DNA of 32,198 nucleotides from DATAPE01 sp034667545 (GCA_034667545.1 JAXDJR010000009.1:1-32198); one strand, 5' to 3'. Counted from the first letter of the stretch, positions 16,494-24,591 are shown. Numbers and translations are program-made. The notes: generated from the sequence alone by a model not told the origin.

Positions 16494-16756
16494 AGGAGCC
16501 CAGCTACCCACCGGATGCCGGTGACTGCCCCGACGATGAGCAGCACCACGGCGAGGAGGATCAAGGGACCGACCCACCAGTCGACGGAGCGGGCCAATGG
16601 ATCCGCATCGGCTTCTTCCGTCCGGCGCACGACCAGCTGCGGTCCACCGACCTGGTTGAAATGAAGGTGGGCTCGCTTGCCCTCAATCACGTCCGCGATC
16701 CCCTCCAAGAGGTCGAGCAGCTCGGCATCATCAACGGTGACAGTGGCCTCATCCAT
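16490..16756 (-). CDS. 88-residue tail-anchored membrane protein, unknown
   Basis: Starts at the ATG at 16756 on the minus strand, with a modest GGGGA ribosome site, and ends in a GTGA overlap with the hydrolase gene. It is opposite to, and mostly upstream of, the acyl-CoA dehydrogenase start, which gives a 48-bp divergent promoter region. Residues 1-58 are soluble and acidic (DDAELLDLLEGIADVIEGKR, a VGGPQLVVRR strand). Residues 62-84 form a single transmembrane helix (WVGPLILLAVVLLIVGAVTG), giving a C-tail-anchored topology. The much longer open frame upstream is antisense to the dehydrogenase and was rejected. No family is recognised. Confidence 0.65.
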   Translation of the reverse strand: MDEATVTVDDAELLDLLEGIADVIEGKRAHLHFNQVGGPQLVVRRTEEADADPLARSVDWWVGPLILLAVVLLIVGAVTGIRWVAGLL

Positions 16757-16791
16757 GGCTTCCCCACGGCGGTCTTCGATCCTCACCGTCG

Positions 16792-16797
16792 TATTCT
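16792..16797 (+). promoter_or_regulatory. Candidate leaderless -10 (TATTCT) for the acyl-CoA dehydrogenase
   Basis: TATTCT ends seven bases before the GTG at 16805, with no Shine-Dalgarno between. It lies in the divergent space next to the minus-strand operon start at 16756. Confidence 0.4.
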
Positions 16798-16804
16798 CCC
16801 GCAG

Positions 16805-17947
16805 GTGCCGGCCGATCTGAGTCTCCTGACCGAGGAGCAACGCTCTCTCGCCACGATGGTGCGCGAGTTCGCCTCGGAGGTGGCCGCCCCAGCTTCGGTC
16901 GATCTCGAGGAGCAAGAGGAAGACCCCGCCGCTCTCTACCGGCAGCTGGCGGACCTGGGCCTGACCGGCATCGCATTCCCGGAGGAATACGGCGGCGGGG
17001 GACAGCCCTACCTGACCTATCTCTTGGTGATCGAAGAGCTGGCGCGGGCCTATCTCGGACTCGCGATCGGTTTGTCGGTTCATACCTTGTGTGCGTTCGC
17101 CACCGAGCACTTCGGCAACGACGAGCAGAAGAACGAAGTCCTCGCTCGATTGACAAGCGGGGAGTGGTTCGGCGCCTATTCACTTTCTGAGCCCGGCTCC
17201 GGCTCGGACGCAGCATCTCTTTCGACGAAAGCGGCTGCGACCGCGGGCGGCTACCGTCTGTCCGGGAGCAAGGTCTTCTGTACCAGAGGGGCGGAGGCCG
17301 ATGTGGTCTTGGTGATGGCGCGCACCGGAGGGCCGGGACCTGAAGGCATCAGCGCCTTTCTGGTGCAGAACCCAACGCCCGGATTCTCCGGCACCAAGAA
17401 GGAAGACAAGATGGGGTGGCGATCGTCGCCGACGTGGGCTTTGGCGTTTGACGGTGCAGAGGTCCCCACCTCTCGCCTTCTCGGAGAGGAAGGTCAAGGG
17501 TTCAAGATCGCACTGGCGTCACTCGATTCCGGACGGCTGGGCATCGCCGCCTGCTCGATCGGACTGGCGCAGGCCGCACTCGACGCGACCATCACGTTTA
17601 CCGGGGAGCGCGAACAGTTCGGACAGCCCGTATCCGCCCATGAAGGCGTTCAGTTCATGCTCGCGGACATGGCGACCCACATCGAGGCGGGACGGAGGCT
17701 CTATCGCTATGCCGCTGATCTCCGGGACGCTGGATATGACTACTCGCTGCAGGCCGCCCAAGCCAAACTCTTCTGCTCCGATGTCGCCATGCGGGTGACG
17801 ACGGACGCGGTCCAGCTTCACGGCGGGTATGGCTATATCAAGGAGTACCCGGTCGAGCGCTACATGCGGGAGGCCAAAGGCCTGCAGATCGTCGAGGGAA
17901 CCAACCAGATCCAACGGTTCGTGATCGGCCGCAAGCTAGCTTCCTGA
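16805..17947 (+). CDS. Acyl-CoA dehydrogenase
   Basis: Encodes 380 aa from the GTG at 16805, the usual family length. A longer frame reaching back to 16430 is antisense to the minus-strand operon and lacks family similarity. The N-terminal helical domain includes LTEEQRSLATMVREFA and IAFPEEYGG. The middle domain has AYSLSEPGSGSDAASL, with the FAD/substrate-contact Ser-Glu-Pro. The C-terminal domain has DAVQLHGGYGYIKEYPVER and REAKGLQIVEGTNQIQR, where Glu364 is the catalytic base of the short-/medium-chain type. It is an FAD-dependent cytosolic enzyme oxidising acyl-CoA to enoyl-CoA. A butyryl-CoA role would link it to crotonyl-CoA made by the lysine pathway, but its operon is separate. Confidence 0.92.
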   Translation: MPADLSLLTEEQRSLATMVREFASEVAAPASVDLEEQEEDPAALYRQLADLGLTGIAFPEEYGGGGQPYLTYLLVIEELARAYLGLAIGLSVHTLCAFATEHFGNDEQKNEVLARLTSGEWFGAYSLSEPGSGSDAASLSTKAAATAGGYRLSGSKVFCTRGAEADVVLVMARTGGPGPEGISAFLVQNPTPGFSGTKKEDKMGWRSSPTWALAFDGAEVPTSRLLGEEGQGFKIALASLDSGRLGIAACSIGLAQAALDATITFTGEREQFGQPVSAHEGVQFMLADMATHIEAGRRLYRYAADLRDAGYDYSLQAAQAKLFCSDVAMRVTTDAVQLHGGYGYIKEYPVERYMREAKGLQIVEGTNQIQRFVIGRKLAS

Positions 17948-17969
17948 CGTAAGACCAGCTTGTTGAGGC

Positions 17970-17975
17970 TAGATT
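17970..17975 (+). promoter_or_regulatory. Candidate leaderless -10 (TAGATT) for the 17982 gene
   Basis: TAGATT ends six bases before the GTG at 17982. No ribosome-binding site is visible. It has the same spacing as the elements before pafA, pafB and tatA. Confidence 0.4.
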
Positions 17976-17981
17976 TCTGGC

Positions 17982-18482
17982 GTGGATCATGTAGTGGTGC
18001 GAAGGCTCGAGCACCTCACCGGCTCGAAGAAGAATCCGGCCCTGGGGTACGCGGTCGAGATGCGCGAACGGCCGGGACCGGTCTACAAGCACGGAGCGTT
18101 CCCCGGTGACGTCGTTTGGGTCCAGCTGCGAGGGGGGTTGCTCGTGGCGAAAGCCCGCATCCGGCTGTGTTGGGTCGGCGAATACTCGAGCGTTCCTGAG
18201 ATCCGCGTGCGAACGAGGGGCTCGCAGCTCTTCGATGTCGCCGGCTTCTGGTCGGGCCGGCCCCGTTACGGATACGCCGCGGTGGCCGAGCTGGAGAACG
18301 AGGCATGGATCGACCCGCAATGGGCTGGCCCCCGGACGTACGGCTACGACTGGGTGCTGCTCGATGATGCCAAGAAGAGAGGGAGCTGGCTCGATCCCAA
18401 AGCTCCTCCTCGAAGCAAAGACGACCTGCCCGCTCGGTTCCGGAAGTGGCGGGGCGACCACGATGGAGGAGCTAGGCATTGA
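17982..18482 (+). CDS. Unknown 166-aa basic protein, possibly PUA/ASCH-like
   Basis: Encodes 166 aa from a GTG placed at the leaderless distance from TAGATT. The protein is basic and rich in Trp, Tyr and Arg. The core (GALPGD-like GAFPGDVVWVQL, then GLLVAKARIRLCWVGEYSS, then RYGYAAVAELENEAWI) has the strand pattern seen in small beta-barrel PUA, ASCH or EVE domains, in which a modified base or RNA is read. I could not confirm any such family from motifs, so this is only a fold guess. The C-terminus is charged (SKDDLPARFRKWRGDHDG). It converges with the AsnC/Lrp regulator, with three bases between stops. Confidence 0.65.
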   Translation: MDHVVVRRLEHLTGSKKNPALGYAVEMRERPGPVYKHGAFPGDVVWVQLRGGLLVAKARIRLCWVGEYSSVPEIRVRTRGSQLFDVAGFWSGRPRYGYAAVAELENEAWIDPQWAGPRTYGYDWVLLDDAKKRGSWLDPKAPPRSKDDLPARFRKWRGDHDGGARH

Positions 18483-18485
18483 TCC

Positions 18486-18950
18486 CTACGGATCGAGCAC
18501 GCCTTCGGTGTCAGTGCTGAGGAGGGGCCGCCGCTCGAAGGGCGTGGACAGAACGACTGTGGAGCGGGTGAGGACCTCGAGCTTGCCTCTGAGATCGTCC
18601 AGGAGCTGCTCGAGATGGTGGGTAGAAGGTGTCCTGACCACTAAGACGTAGGAGTAGTCGCCCGCCACCGAATAACAGGACTCGACGAAAGGCAATTCGG
18701 CGACCCTCGAGGGGATACCGGGGGCCGAGGAGGGCTGAAGTGTCAGGCTCACCAGTGCGGTGATCGGAAAGCCCGTCTGGTCGCGGTCCAACTCGGCCCG
18801 GTATGCCTTGATGACCCCGGCTCGCTCCATCTTTCGGACGCGGTCGTGGACCGATGAGGCGGCGAGACCTACGCGGGCCGCTATCTCGGCGTAGGTCAAT
18901 CGGGCATCCTGCTCCAGGGCCGCTAATACCATGCGATCTATGCCATCCAC
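18486..18950 (-). CDS. AsnC/Lrp-family transcriptional regulator
   Basis: Encodes 154 aa from the GTG at 18950 on the minus strand. The N-terminal helix-turn-helix is classical: DGIDRMVLAALEQDARLTYA, then EIAARVGLAASSVHDRVRKM, then ERAGVIKAYRAELD. Residues 60-145 form the RAM (ligand-binding) domain, with VAELPFVESCYSVAGDYSYV and a second amphipathic strand-helix repeat. Such proteins sense amino acids and form dimers to octamers. It diverges from the lysine-degradation operon, so lysine or a pathway intermediate is the likely effector, and it may also control its own gene. An inverted repeat in the 101-bp gap between the start codons is a candidate operator. Confidence 0.92.
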   Translation of the reverse strand: MDGIDRMVLAALEQDARLTYAEIAARVGLAASSVHDRVRKMERAGVIKAYRAELDRDQTGFPITALVSLTLQPSSAPGIPSRVAELPFVESCYSVAGDYSYVLVVRTPSTHHLEQLLDDLRGKLEVLTRSTVVLSTPFERRPLLSTDTEGVLDP

Positions 18951-18953
18951 TCC

Positions 18954-18995
18954 GAATAACCTTCCGTCAATGCGGTTGTAGACCTAATGTTATTC
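18954..18995. promoter_or_regulatory. Candidate AsnC/Lrp operator in the divergent gap
   Basis: GAATAAC (18954-18960) and its exact reverse complement GTTATTC (18989-18995) are centred 35 bp apart. The first box lies three bases from the regulator's start codon; the second lies inside the spacer of the kamA promoter. Bound protein could therefore affect both genes. Assignment is by position and symmetry only. Confidence 0.45.
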
Positions 18996-19004
18996 CGGTA
19001 GAGT
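18976..19004 (+). promoter_or_regulatory. Candidate promoter of the lysine operon
   Basis: TTGTAG (18976-18981) and TAGAGT (18999-19004) are separated by exactly 17 bp, a sound housekeeping-type arrangement. Initiation near 19011 would give a leader of about 40 nt containing the AAAGGTGG Shine-Dalgarno of kamA. Confidence 0.55.
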
Positions 19005-19051
19005 GGGCCGAGCAAGCTTCCGGAGCCGGATCGACCGAGAAAGGTGGGGGG

Positions 19052-20449
19052 ATGACGCTGACAGCCATGGGAACTCCGTCGGCGCCGCACGCCGTCCCGA
19101 AGGGTGACGAGCACCAGCAGCCCTACGACTATCCCCGGGCCCATGACTTCGCCGAGCCAGACTGGCGCAGGCTCCCCGGTTACAGAGACGTGACCACGGC
19201 CGAGTGGGAGAACGCCCGCTGGCAGAGACAACATTCGGTCAAGAACCTCGCCGAGCTCCACAAGGTATACGAACATCTGTTGCCCGAAGACCTGGCCGAG
19301 TCCATCCGGCGCGACCAGGAGGAGCGAGCGACCATGTCGCTGCTGCTTCCTCCCCAGATGATCAACACGATGGATGAAAACGATCTCTGGAACGACCCGA
19401 TCCGGCACTACATGATCCCCGCGTTGGAAGATCGCGACGCCGAGTGGCCGAGCCATCCCATGTCACGACGGGACAGCCTGCACGAAACCGACATGTGGGC
19501 AGTGGAGGGCCTCACACACCGGTATCCCACGAAGGTTTTGGCTGAATTGTTGTCGACGTGCCCTCAGTACTGCGGACACTGCACCCGGATGGATCTCATC
19601 GGCAACAACGTCCCTCAATTCATCAAACACCGCTTCGAGCTCAAGCAGAAAGAGCGATACGAGGCGATCCTTGGCTACTTACGAGAAACGCCGTCCGTGC
19701 GCGATGTTGTTGTCTCTGGCGGCGACATAGCTAACCTTCCCATCTCACACATCGAGTCTTTCGTCGGTGCGTTGATGGACATACCGAACATCCGCGATAT
19801 CCGTCTGGCTACCAAGGGTCTGATGGGCCTTCCCCAGCACTTCCTGCAAGATGACGTTCTGGCGGGCATGGAGCGGTTGGCGACGAAAGCGATCGAACGG
19901 GATGTCGACCTGGCGATCCACATCCACGTCAACCACGCCAACTCGTTAACACCTCTCGTAGCCAAAGCAGTAAAGAAACTGCGAAGCATGGGCTTCCGTG
20001 ACATCCGCAATCAGGGAGTGCTACTGCGCGGCGTGAATGCCTCACCGGAGGCGCTCCTGGATCTGTGCTTTGGGCTCCTGGACGACGTGAAAGTCATGCC
20101 CTACTACTTCTACATGTGCGATCTGATCCCAAACTCCGAGCACTGGCGCGTGTCGGTCGACGAGGCGCAGAGATTGCAGCACGCAATCATGGGTTATCTG
20201 CCGGGGTTTGCCACTCCCCGTATCGTTTGTGACGTGCCCTTCGTAGGAAAGCGCTGGGTCCACCAGGTAGACGAGTACGACCGCGTACGAGGAATCTCTT
20301 CGTGGACGAAGAACTATCGGACAAGCATCGAGACAGAGCAGTCCGACGCCGTCGGCCGCAGGTACGAATACTTCGACCCGATCACATCGCTTCCGGAAGA
20401 GGGCAAGAACTACTGGCGCGAGTTTTCGGCTCGTGCTGCAACCGGCTGA
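19052..20449 (+). CDS. kamA: KamA-family radical SAM lysine 2,3-aminomutase
   Basis: Encodes 465 aa from the ATG at 19052, fixed by AAAGGTGG (19040-19047). The [4Fe-4S] motif CxxxCxxC is present as C170, C174, C177 (TCPQYCGHCTR). Conserved KamA-family segments are VVSGGDIANL, NQGVLLRGVNAS, VMPYYFYMCDLIPNSEHWR and DVPFVGKRW, where Lys400 occupies the PLP-lysine position and the two substrate-binding Asp positions appear retained. The enzyme would convert L-lysine to L-beta-lysine using SAM and PLP. Compared with clostridial KamA, the usual PGGGGK loop is replaced by PFVGK and CTRR by CTRM, so it is a divergent branch. First gene of the operon; overlaps kdd by 17 bp. Confidence 0.85.
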   Translation: MTLTAMGTPSAPHAVPKGDEHQQPYDYPRAHDFAEPDWRRLPGYRDVTTAEWENARWQRQHSVKNLAELHKVYEHLLPEDLAESIRRDQEERATMSLLLPPQMINTMDENDLWNDPIRHYMIPALEDRDAEWPSHPMSRRDSLHETDMWAVEGLTHRYPTKVLAELLSTCPQYCGHCTRMDLIGNNVPQFIKHRFELKQKERYEAILGYLRETPSVRDVVVSGGDIANLPISHIESFVGALMDIPNIRDIRLATKGLMGLPQHFLQDDVLAGMERLATKAIERDVDLAIHIHVNHANSLTPLVAKAVKKLRSMGFRDIRNQGVLLRGVNASPEALLDLCFGLLDDVKVMPYYFYMCDLIPNSEHWRVSVDEAQRLQHAIMGYLPGFATPRIVCDVPFVGKRWVHQVDEYDRVRGISSWTKNYRTSIETEQSDAVGRRYEYFDPITSLPEEGKNYWREFSARAATG

Positions 20450-21464
20450 TCCGGGCCTCGTGGAGAGGCTTGGTACTCGTCGCTCGAGGGAGCCCAAAGG
20501 GGTGCTGCCCCAGCAAGCGCGCGTGTTGGATCCTCTGGGGCCGCTGCACGCGGATGAATTCGCCGTCGAAGTTGAGTACCTCAACATCGATTCGGCCTCG
20601 TGGCATCAGCTCCGGCTCGAGTGTGATGGAGATGCGGGTGCGATGGCCGAGAAGATCCGTGACATCGTTGCCCAGCGCGGCAAGATGCAGAACCCCACGA
20701 CGGGATCGGGCGGGATGCTGGTCGGCCGGGTCTCGGAGGTGGGGGAGAACCGAAGTGCACCTCGGGTAGGAGAACGCATCGTCTCGCTCGTGTCGCTGAC
20801 CTTGACGCCATTGGTCCTGGATGAGATCACAACCCTGGATCCGTCTTCTGAGAAAGTGCGCGTTAGGGGGCGAGCGATCTTCTTCGGCTCCAGCATCTAT
20901 GCGTCGCTGCCGGCCGATCTTCCCGACGCCGCTGTGCTTGGCGTGCTCGATGTCTGCGGCGCCCCCGCGTGGATGGCGCGACTCGCTCGTCCCGGCATGA
21001 GCGTCGCGGTGATCGGAGCCGGAGGCAAGTCGGGGATGCTGACCTGCGCTCAAGCAGTCCGATCGGTTGGGCCGGAGGGCCGGGTTCTGGGCTTGTGCTG
21101 GCCCGAAGACACCGTCGTCAATGCCAAGGAGGCGGGGGCCGAAGCGATGGCCGTCGATTGCACCGATGCGCTCGCCGTTGGCGCGGCGGTCGCGAACGCC
21201 CTGGAAGGGAACGAGGCCGATCTCGTCTTCGTTTGCGCCAACGTCCCCGGATGCGAGGGCGGTGCGATCCTCGCCTGTAGGGACGAGGGCCGAGTGGTCT
21301 TCTTCTCCATGGCAACATCGTTCACGGCGGCGGCGTTGACCGCCGAGGGCGTCGGCAAGTCGTGCGAGATGATGATTGGGAACGGCTACGTTCCCGGGCA
21401 CGCAGACCTCGCACTCGATCTCACTCGGAATAACCCCCAGCTGCTCGAGAGGTTCTCCCGATGA
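20433..21464 (+). CDS. kdd: L-erythro-3,5-diaminohexanoate dehydrogenase
   Basis: Encodes 343 aa from the GTG at 20433, inside the end of kamA. The N-terminal part has REPKGVLPQQARVLDPLGPL, characteristic of Kdd as I recall it. The catalytic-like domain contains TGSGGMLVGRVSEVG, and the nucleotide-binding Rossmann fold has VAVIGAGGKSGMLTCAQAV. It would oxidise L-erythro-3,5-diaminohexanoate with NAD(P)+ to 5-amino-3-oxohexanoate and ammonia, the third step of lysine fermentation. Its stop overlaps the ATG of the amidohydrolase (ATGA). Placement in a kam operon strongly supports the call over a generic zinc-free dehydrogenase. Confidence 0.88.
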   Translation: MLQPADPGLVERLGTRRSREPKGVLPQQARVLDPLGPLHADEFAVEVEYLNIDSASWHQLRLECDGDAGAMAEKIRDIVAQRGKMQNPTTGSGGMLVGRVSEVGENRSAPRVGERIVSLVSLTLTPLVLDEITTLDPSSEKVRVRGRAIFFGSSIYASLPADLPDAAVLGVLDVCGAPAWMARLARPGMSVAVIGAGGKSGMLTCAQAVRSVGPEGRVLGLCWPEDTVVNAKEAGAEAMAVDCTDALAVGAAVANALEGNEADLVFVCANVPGCEGGAILACRDEGRVVFFSMATSFTAAALTAEGVGKSCEMMIGNGYVPGHADLALDLTRNNPQLLERFSR

Positions 21465-22996
21465 CCACGACATGCTTCCACGGGGGAGCGATCGTGACGG
21501 GGACTCCTACGGCAGCCGAGTGGGTGATCGTCGAGGACGATCTCATCCTTGCGCTTGGGCATGGAGATACGCCCGCGACAGACCGCACTGTTGATCTAGC
21601 CGGCGGAGTGCTCGTGCCCGCCTTCCGCGATGGCCACGTACACCTGCAGGTAACCGGGTTGTTCCGGTCGGCGCTGGACTTCCGGGGATGCCACAACACC
21701 GGCGAGATAGTGGCCGGCTTTGCGGATCGCGCCGCGCTCGGCGATGGGATCTTGTTCGGCGGCAACTTCGAGGAACCGTTGGATCCGCCGATCACCCGCT
21801 GGGAGCTGGACGGGGCAGTCGGGCCACGCCGCGCGATGCTTGTCCGAGCCGATCTGCATTCATGCGTCGTTTCCACTGCGCTCTTGGACGAGCTCGATCT
21901 GAGCTCAAGCGAGGGAGTGGACCGCGATGACGACGGCCTTCCCACCGGCTACCTGCGCGAAGCGGCTTCGGCGCGGGCATGGAAGGCGTTCGATTCGGGA
22001 CTCGACAGTCGCGCTCAGCGTGATGCAGTCGGCGCCGGCGTCGTCGCGGCTTACAGCAAGGGCATCGCCGAGGCGCACGAGATGTTCGTCGTCGAATGGC
22101 GCGGGTGGGATTCGGCCGAGGTCTTCCTCGAGAACGTCGGCGAGCACGCCCTCAACGTACCCGTCTACCTGGGAACCGACGATGTCGCCAGAATCCAGGA
22201 GATGGGCTTTCGCAGGATCGGGGGCGACTTCTTCCTGGACGGCTCCTTTGGAAGCCACACCGCGTGGCTGGCCGACCCCTACCGGGCTGCTCCTCCTGCG
22301 GGGTCGTCCGCAACCGGTATCGCGTACCGAAGCGACGACGATCTATTCAACTTCTTCTATGAATCTCAAGAAGCAGGGATGCAGGTGGGGGTGCACGCGA
22401 TCGGGGATCAGGCTATCGAGCAAGCCATAGCTACGTGGGAACGCGTCGCGGACAAGGTCGGCACTGACGAGGTCAAGCGCCAGCGGCACAGGATCGAGCA
22501 CTTCGAGTGCGCGCAGGACGATCACATCGCGCGAGCGGCAGCTCTGGGACTCGCTGCCAGTGTGCAACCGGCCTTCGATCGATTCTGGGGTGGGAACGGG
22601 GGGCTGTACTCGGACCGCATCGGCTGGGATCGAGCGGCAAAGATGAACCGTTTCAAGTCGGTCCTCCAGGCGGGCGTGACTTTGGGAGGCGGGTCCGATT
22701 CCACCGTCACTCCTTTGGATCCCTTCCTGCAGATGGCTGCGCTACGCGAACATCACCTCCCGGATGAGTCCATCGATGCGTGGGCTGCTTTGACGGCGAT
22801 GACGGCCGGCGTTGCAGCGCTTGCCCCTGTGGAAGGAAAGAGAGGCATCATCGCGGAGGGGCAGTGGGCCGAGTTTGCCCTGCTGGATCGCAACCCTCTC
22901 GAGGTCGAACCGGACGAGCTGCTCGACACCGAAGTGCATGGAACGTGGATAGCAGGCCGGCGCGTGTGGCCGGGATCGGAGGCGGAAAGCCTATGA
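21461..22996 (+). CDS. YtcJ-type (amidohydrolase 3 family) metal-dependent hydrolase
   Basis: Encodes 511 aa of an amidohydrolase. Motifs in order: a composite N-terminal beta domain (HGGAIVTGTP, VDLAGGVLVPAFRDGHVHLQ with the metal-binding HxH), a barrel with GGDFFLDGSFGSHTAWL, then GVHAIGDQAIEQAI, RQRHRIEHFE and the late Asp in LGGGSDSTVTPLDPF. No signal peptide is seen. YtcJ relatives hydrolyse N-acyl, cyclic-amide or carbamate bonds; the substrate here is unknown. It is joined to kdd and kamD by four-base ATGA overlaps on both sides, so it is a true operon member. It could release lysine or a pathway intermediate from an acylated or lactam form. It is not similar to Kce, which is missing here. 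Confidence 0.85.
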   Translation: MTTTCFHGGAIVTGTPTAAEWVIVEDDLILALGHGDTPATDRTVDLAGGVLVPAFRDGHVHLQVTGLFRSALDFRGCHNTGEIVAGFADRAALGDGILFGGNFEEPLDPPITRWELDGAVGPRRAMLVRADLHSCVVSTALLDELDLSSSEGVDRDDDGLPTGYLREAASARAWKAFDSGLDSRAQRDAVGAGVVAAYSKGIAEAHEMFVVEWRGWDSAEVFLENVGEHALNVPVYLGTDDVARIQEMGFRRIGGDFFLDGSFGSHTAWLADPYRAAPPAGSSATGIAYRSDDDLFNFFYESQEAGMQVGVHAIGDQAIEQAIATWERVADKVGTDEVKRQRHRIEHFECAQDDHIARAAALGLAASVQPAFDRFWGGNGGLYSDRIGWDRAAKMNRFKSVLQAGVTLGGGSDSTVTPLDPFLQMAALREHHLPDESIDAWAALTAMTAGVAALAPVEGKRGIIAEGQWAEFALLDRNPLEVEPDELLDTEVHGTWIAGRRVWPGSEAESL

Positions 22997-24591
22997 AAGC
23001 AGATCGCCGTTTCGTCCGTCCCTTGGGGCGGCTCCGAGTCGATGAAGACGCGCTGGAGGAGTGCCGCGAGCTTGCGGCGCAGATAGCCGCGCCCCTCGAG
23101 GAGCTGGCACGCACCCACACAACAAACTCGATCGAACGAGCCTCCCTGCGGCTGGCCGGTGTGGACGGCGTCGAAGGGAGCGGCACGGAGGCGATCCCGA
23201 TCCCGAATCGGGTCATCGAGGAGGTAGCAGCGATCCTCGGCCTGGAGCGGGGGGTGCTGATCCCCTTCTGGAACGCGGTGGAATCGGGAACCGGCGACGT
23301 AATCGCAACAGCCAAAGCGATCGCCAGCCGAGAGGTGTTGCCGTCATGGCCCGAAGGGGCACAGTTCGACGCGGCCCTCACCCGGGCGTGGCGCGAGGCG
23401 GCCCTCGCCGTCGACACGATCGCCGCGGCGGCCGAGAAACGGCGGAGCGCGATAGCCGCGGTCGGTGAAGCCGAAAAACCATGGCTCTATCTCATCGTCG
23501 CCACCGGCAACATCTACGAAGACATCCCCCAGGCCCAGGCGGCGGCCCGCAACGGCGCCGACGTCATCGCGGTGATCCGCTCGACGGGGCAATCGCTCAT
23601 CGACTACGTCCCCTATGGCCCTACTACCGAAGGCTTTGCCGGCACCTTCGCAACCCAGGAGAACTTCCGTCTCATGAGGCAAGCCCTCGACGAAGTGGGG
23701 GAGGAGCTTGGCCGGTACATCCGCCTTACAAACTACGCCAGCGGTCTCTGCATGCCCGAGATCGCGACTATGGCCGCGACCGAGAGACTCGACATGATGC
23801 TGAACGACTGCATGTACGGGATCATTTTCCGCGATATCAATATGCAGCGGACGTTCATCGACCAACACTTCTCCCGGATGGTCCATGCGCTTGCAGGGAT
23901 CGTTATCAACACGGGCGAAGACAACTATCTGACAACGGCGAACGCGATCGATGCAGCCCATACGGTGCTTGCATCACAGTTCTTGAACGAGCGTCTTGCC
24001 TTCTCGGCTGGTCTCAAGCCAGAGCAGATGGGGTTGGGGCACGCCTTCGAGATCGATCCTGAAGTCCCCGATCAGATCCTGCTCGAGCTGGCGCACGCGC
24101 AACTGATCCGCGAATGCTTCCCCGACGCGCCACTGAAGTACATGCCTCCAACGAAGCACATGACTGGGAACATCTTCCTTGGATTCCTCTACGACGGTAT
24201 GTTCAACCTGGTAGGAGCCGTCACGGGACAGGACATCATCCTTCTCGGGATGTTGACCGAGGGCAGTCACACCCCGTTCTTGTCCGACAGGCATCTCGCC
24301 CTGGAGAACGCCAACTACGTTTTCGGGGGGGCCGCCGGCCTCGCCGGGGAGATGAGGTTCGAACCAGGCGGCCAAGTCGAACGCCGCGCCTCACAGGTGC
24401 TAGAAGAGTGCCGTCAGATGCTGCAGAAGGTCGGCGACATCGGGATGTTCGAAGCGATCGAAGCCGGGATGTTCGCCGATACGGTCAGAACCCGCGATGG
24501 CGGCAAGGGCCTCGATGGAGTCGTGCGGCGCGACGCCGCCTACTGCAATCCGGTTGCCGAGCTGCTCACCCAACGACTGGGGGTGGCGTGA
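22993..24591 (+). CDS. kamD: Lysine 5,6-aminomutase alpha subunit
   Basis: Encodes 532 aa from the ATG that overlaps the amidohydrolase stop; the known subunit is about 516-520 aa. Diagnostic segments include ARTHTTNSIERASLRLAGVDG, GTGDVIATAKAIASREVL, ATGNIYEDIPQAQAAARNGA and DVIAVIRSTGQSLIDYVPYG. KYMPPTKHMTGNIFLGFLYD and GMLTEGSHTPFLSDR follow. The TIM-barrel alpha subunit holds substrate and PLP contacts in the adenosylcobalamin- and PLP-dependent enzyme. With KamE it moves the terminal amino group of L-beta-lysine (or D-lysine) to give 3,5-diaminohexanoate (or 2,5-diaminohexanoate). The stop shares a base with the kamE ATG. Identification is very secure. Confidence 0.95.
   Translation: MKADRRFVRPLGRLRVDEDALEECRELAAQIAAPLEELARTHTTNSIERASLRLAGVDGVEGSGTEAIPIPNRVIEEVAAILGLERGVLIPFWNAVESGTGDVIATAKAIASREVLPSWPEGAQFDAALTRAWREAALAVDTIAAAAEKRRSAIAAVGEAEKPWLYLIVATGNIYEDIPQAQAAARNGADVIAVIRSTGQSLIDYVPYGPTTEGFAGTFATQENFRLMRQALDEVGEELGRYIRLTNYASGLCMPEIATMAATERLDMMLNDCMYGIIFRDINMQRTFIDQHFSRMVHALAGIVINTGEDNYLTTANAIDAAHTVLASQFLNERLAFSAGLKPEQMGLGHAFEIDPEVPDQILLELAHAQLIRECFPDAPLKYMPPTKHMTGNIFLGFLYDGMFNLVGAVTGQDIILLGMLTEGSHTPFLSDRHLALENANYVFGGAAGLAGEMRFEPGGQVERRASQVLEECRQMLQKVGDIGMFEAIEAGMFADTVRTRDGGKGLDGVVRRDAAYCNPVAELLTQRLGVA

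Noticed and set aside
16430..16804. Upstream extension of the acyl-CoA dehydrogenase frame
   Set aside because: Not similar to the family, antisense to the 88-aa minus-strand gene, and a family-length protein begins at GTG 16805.
20382..21473. 363-codon minus-strand ORF opposite kdd
   Set aside because: Shadow of kdd; His/Arg/Gln-rich and without domain motifs.
21461..22996. The amidohydrolase as the missing Kce enzyme
   Set aside because: Kce belongs to the BKACE (DUF849) family; this protein has the HxH and composite-domain layout of YtcJ amidohydrolases.
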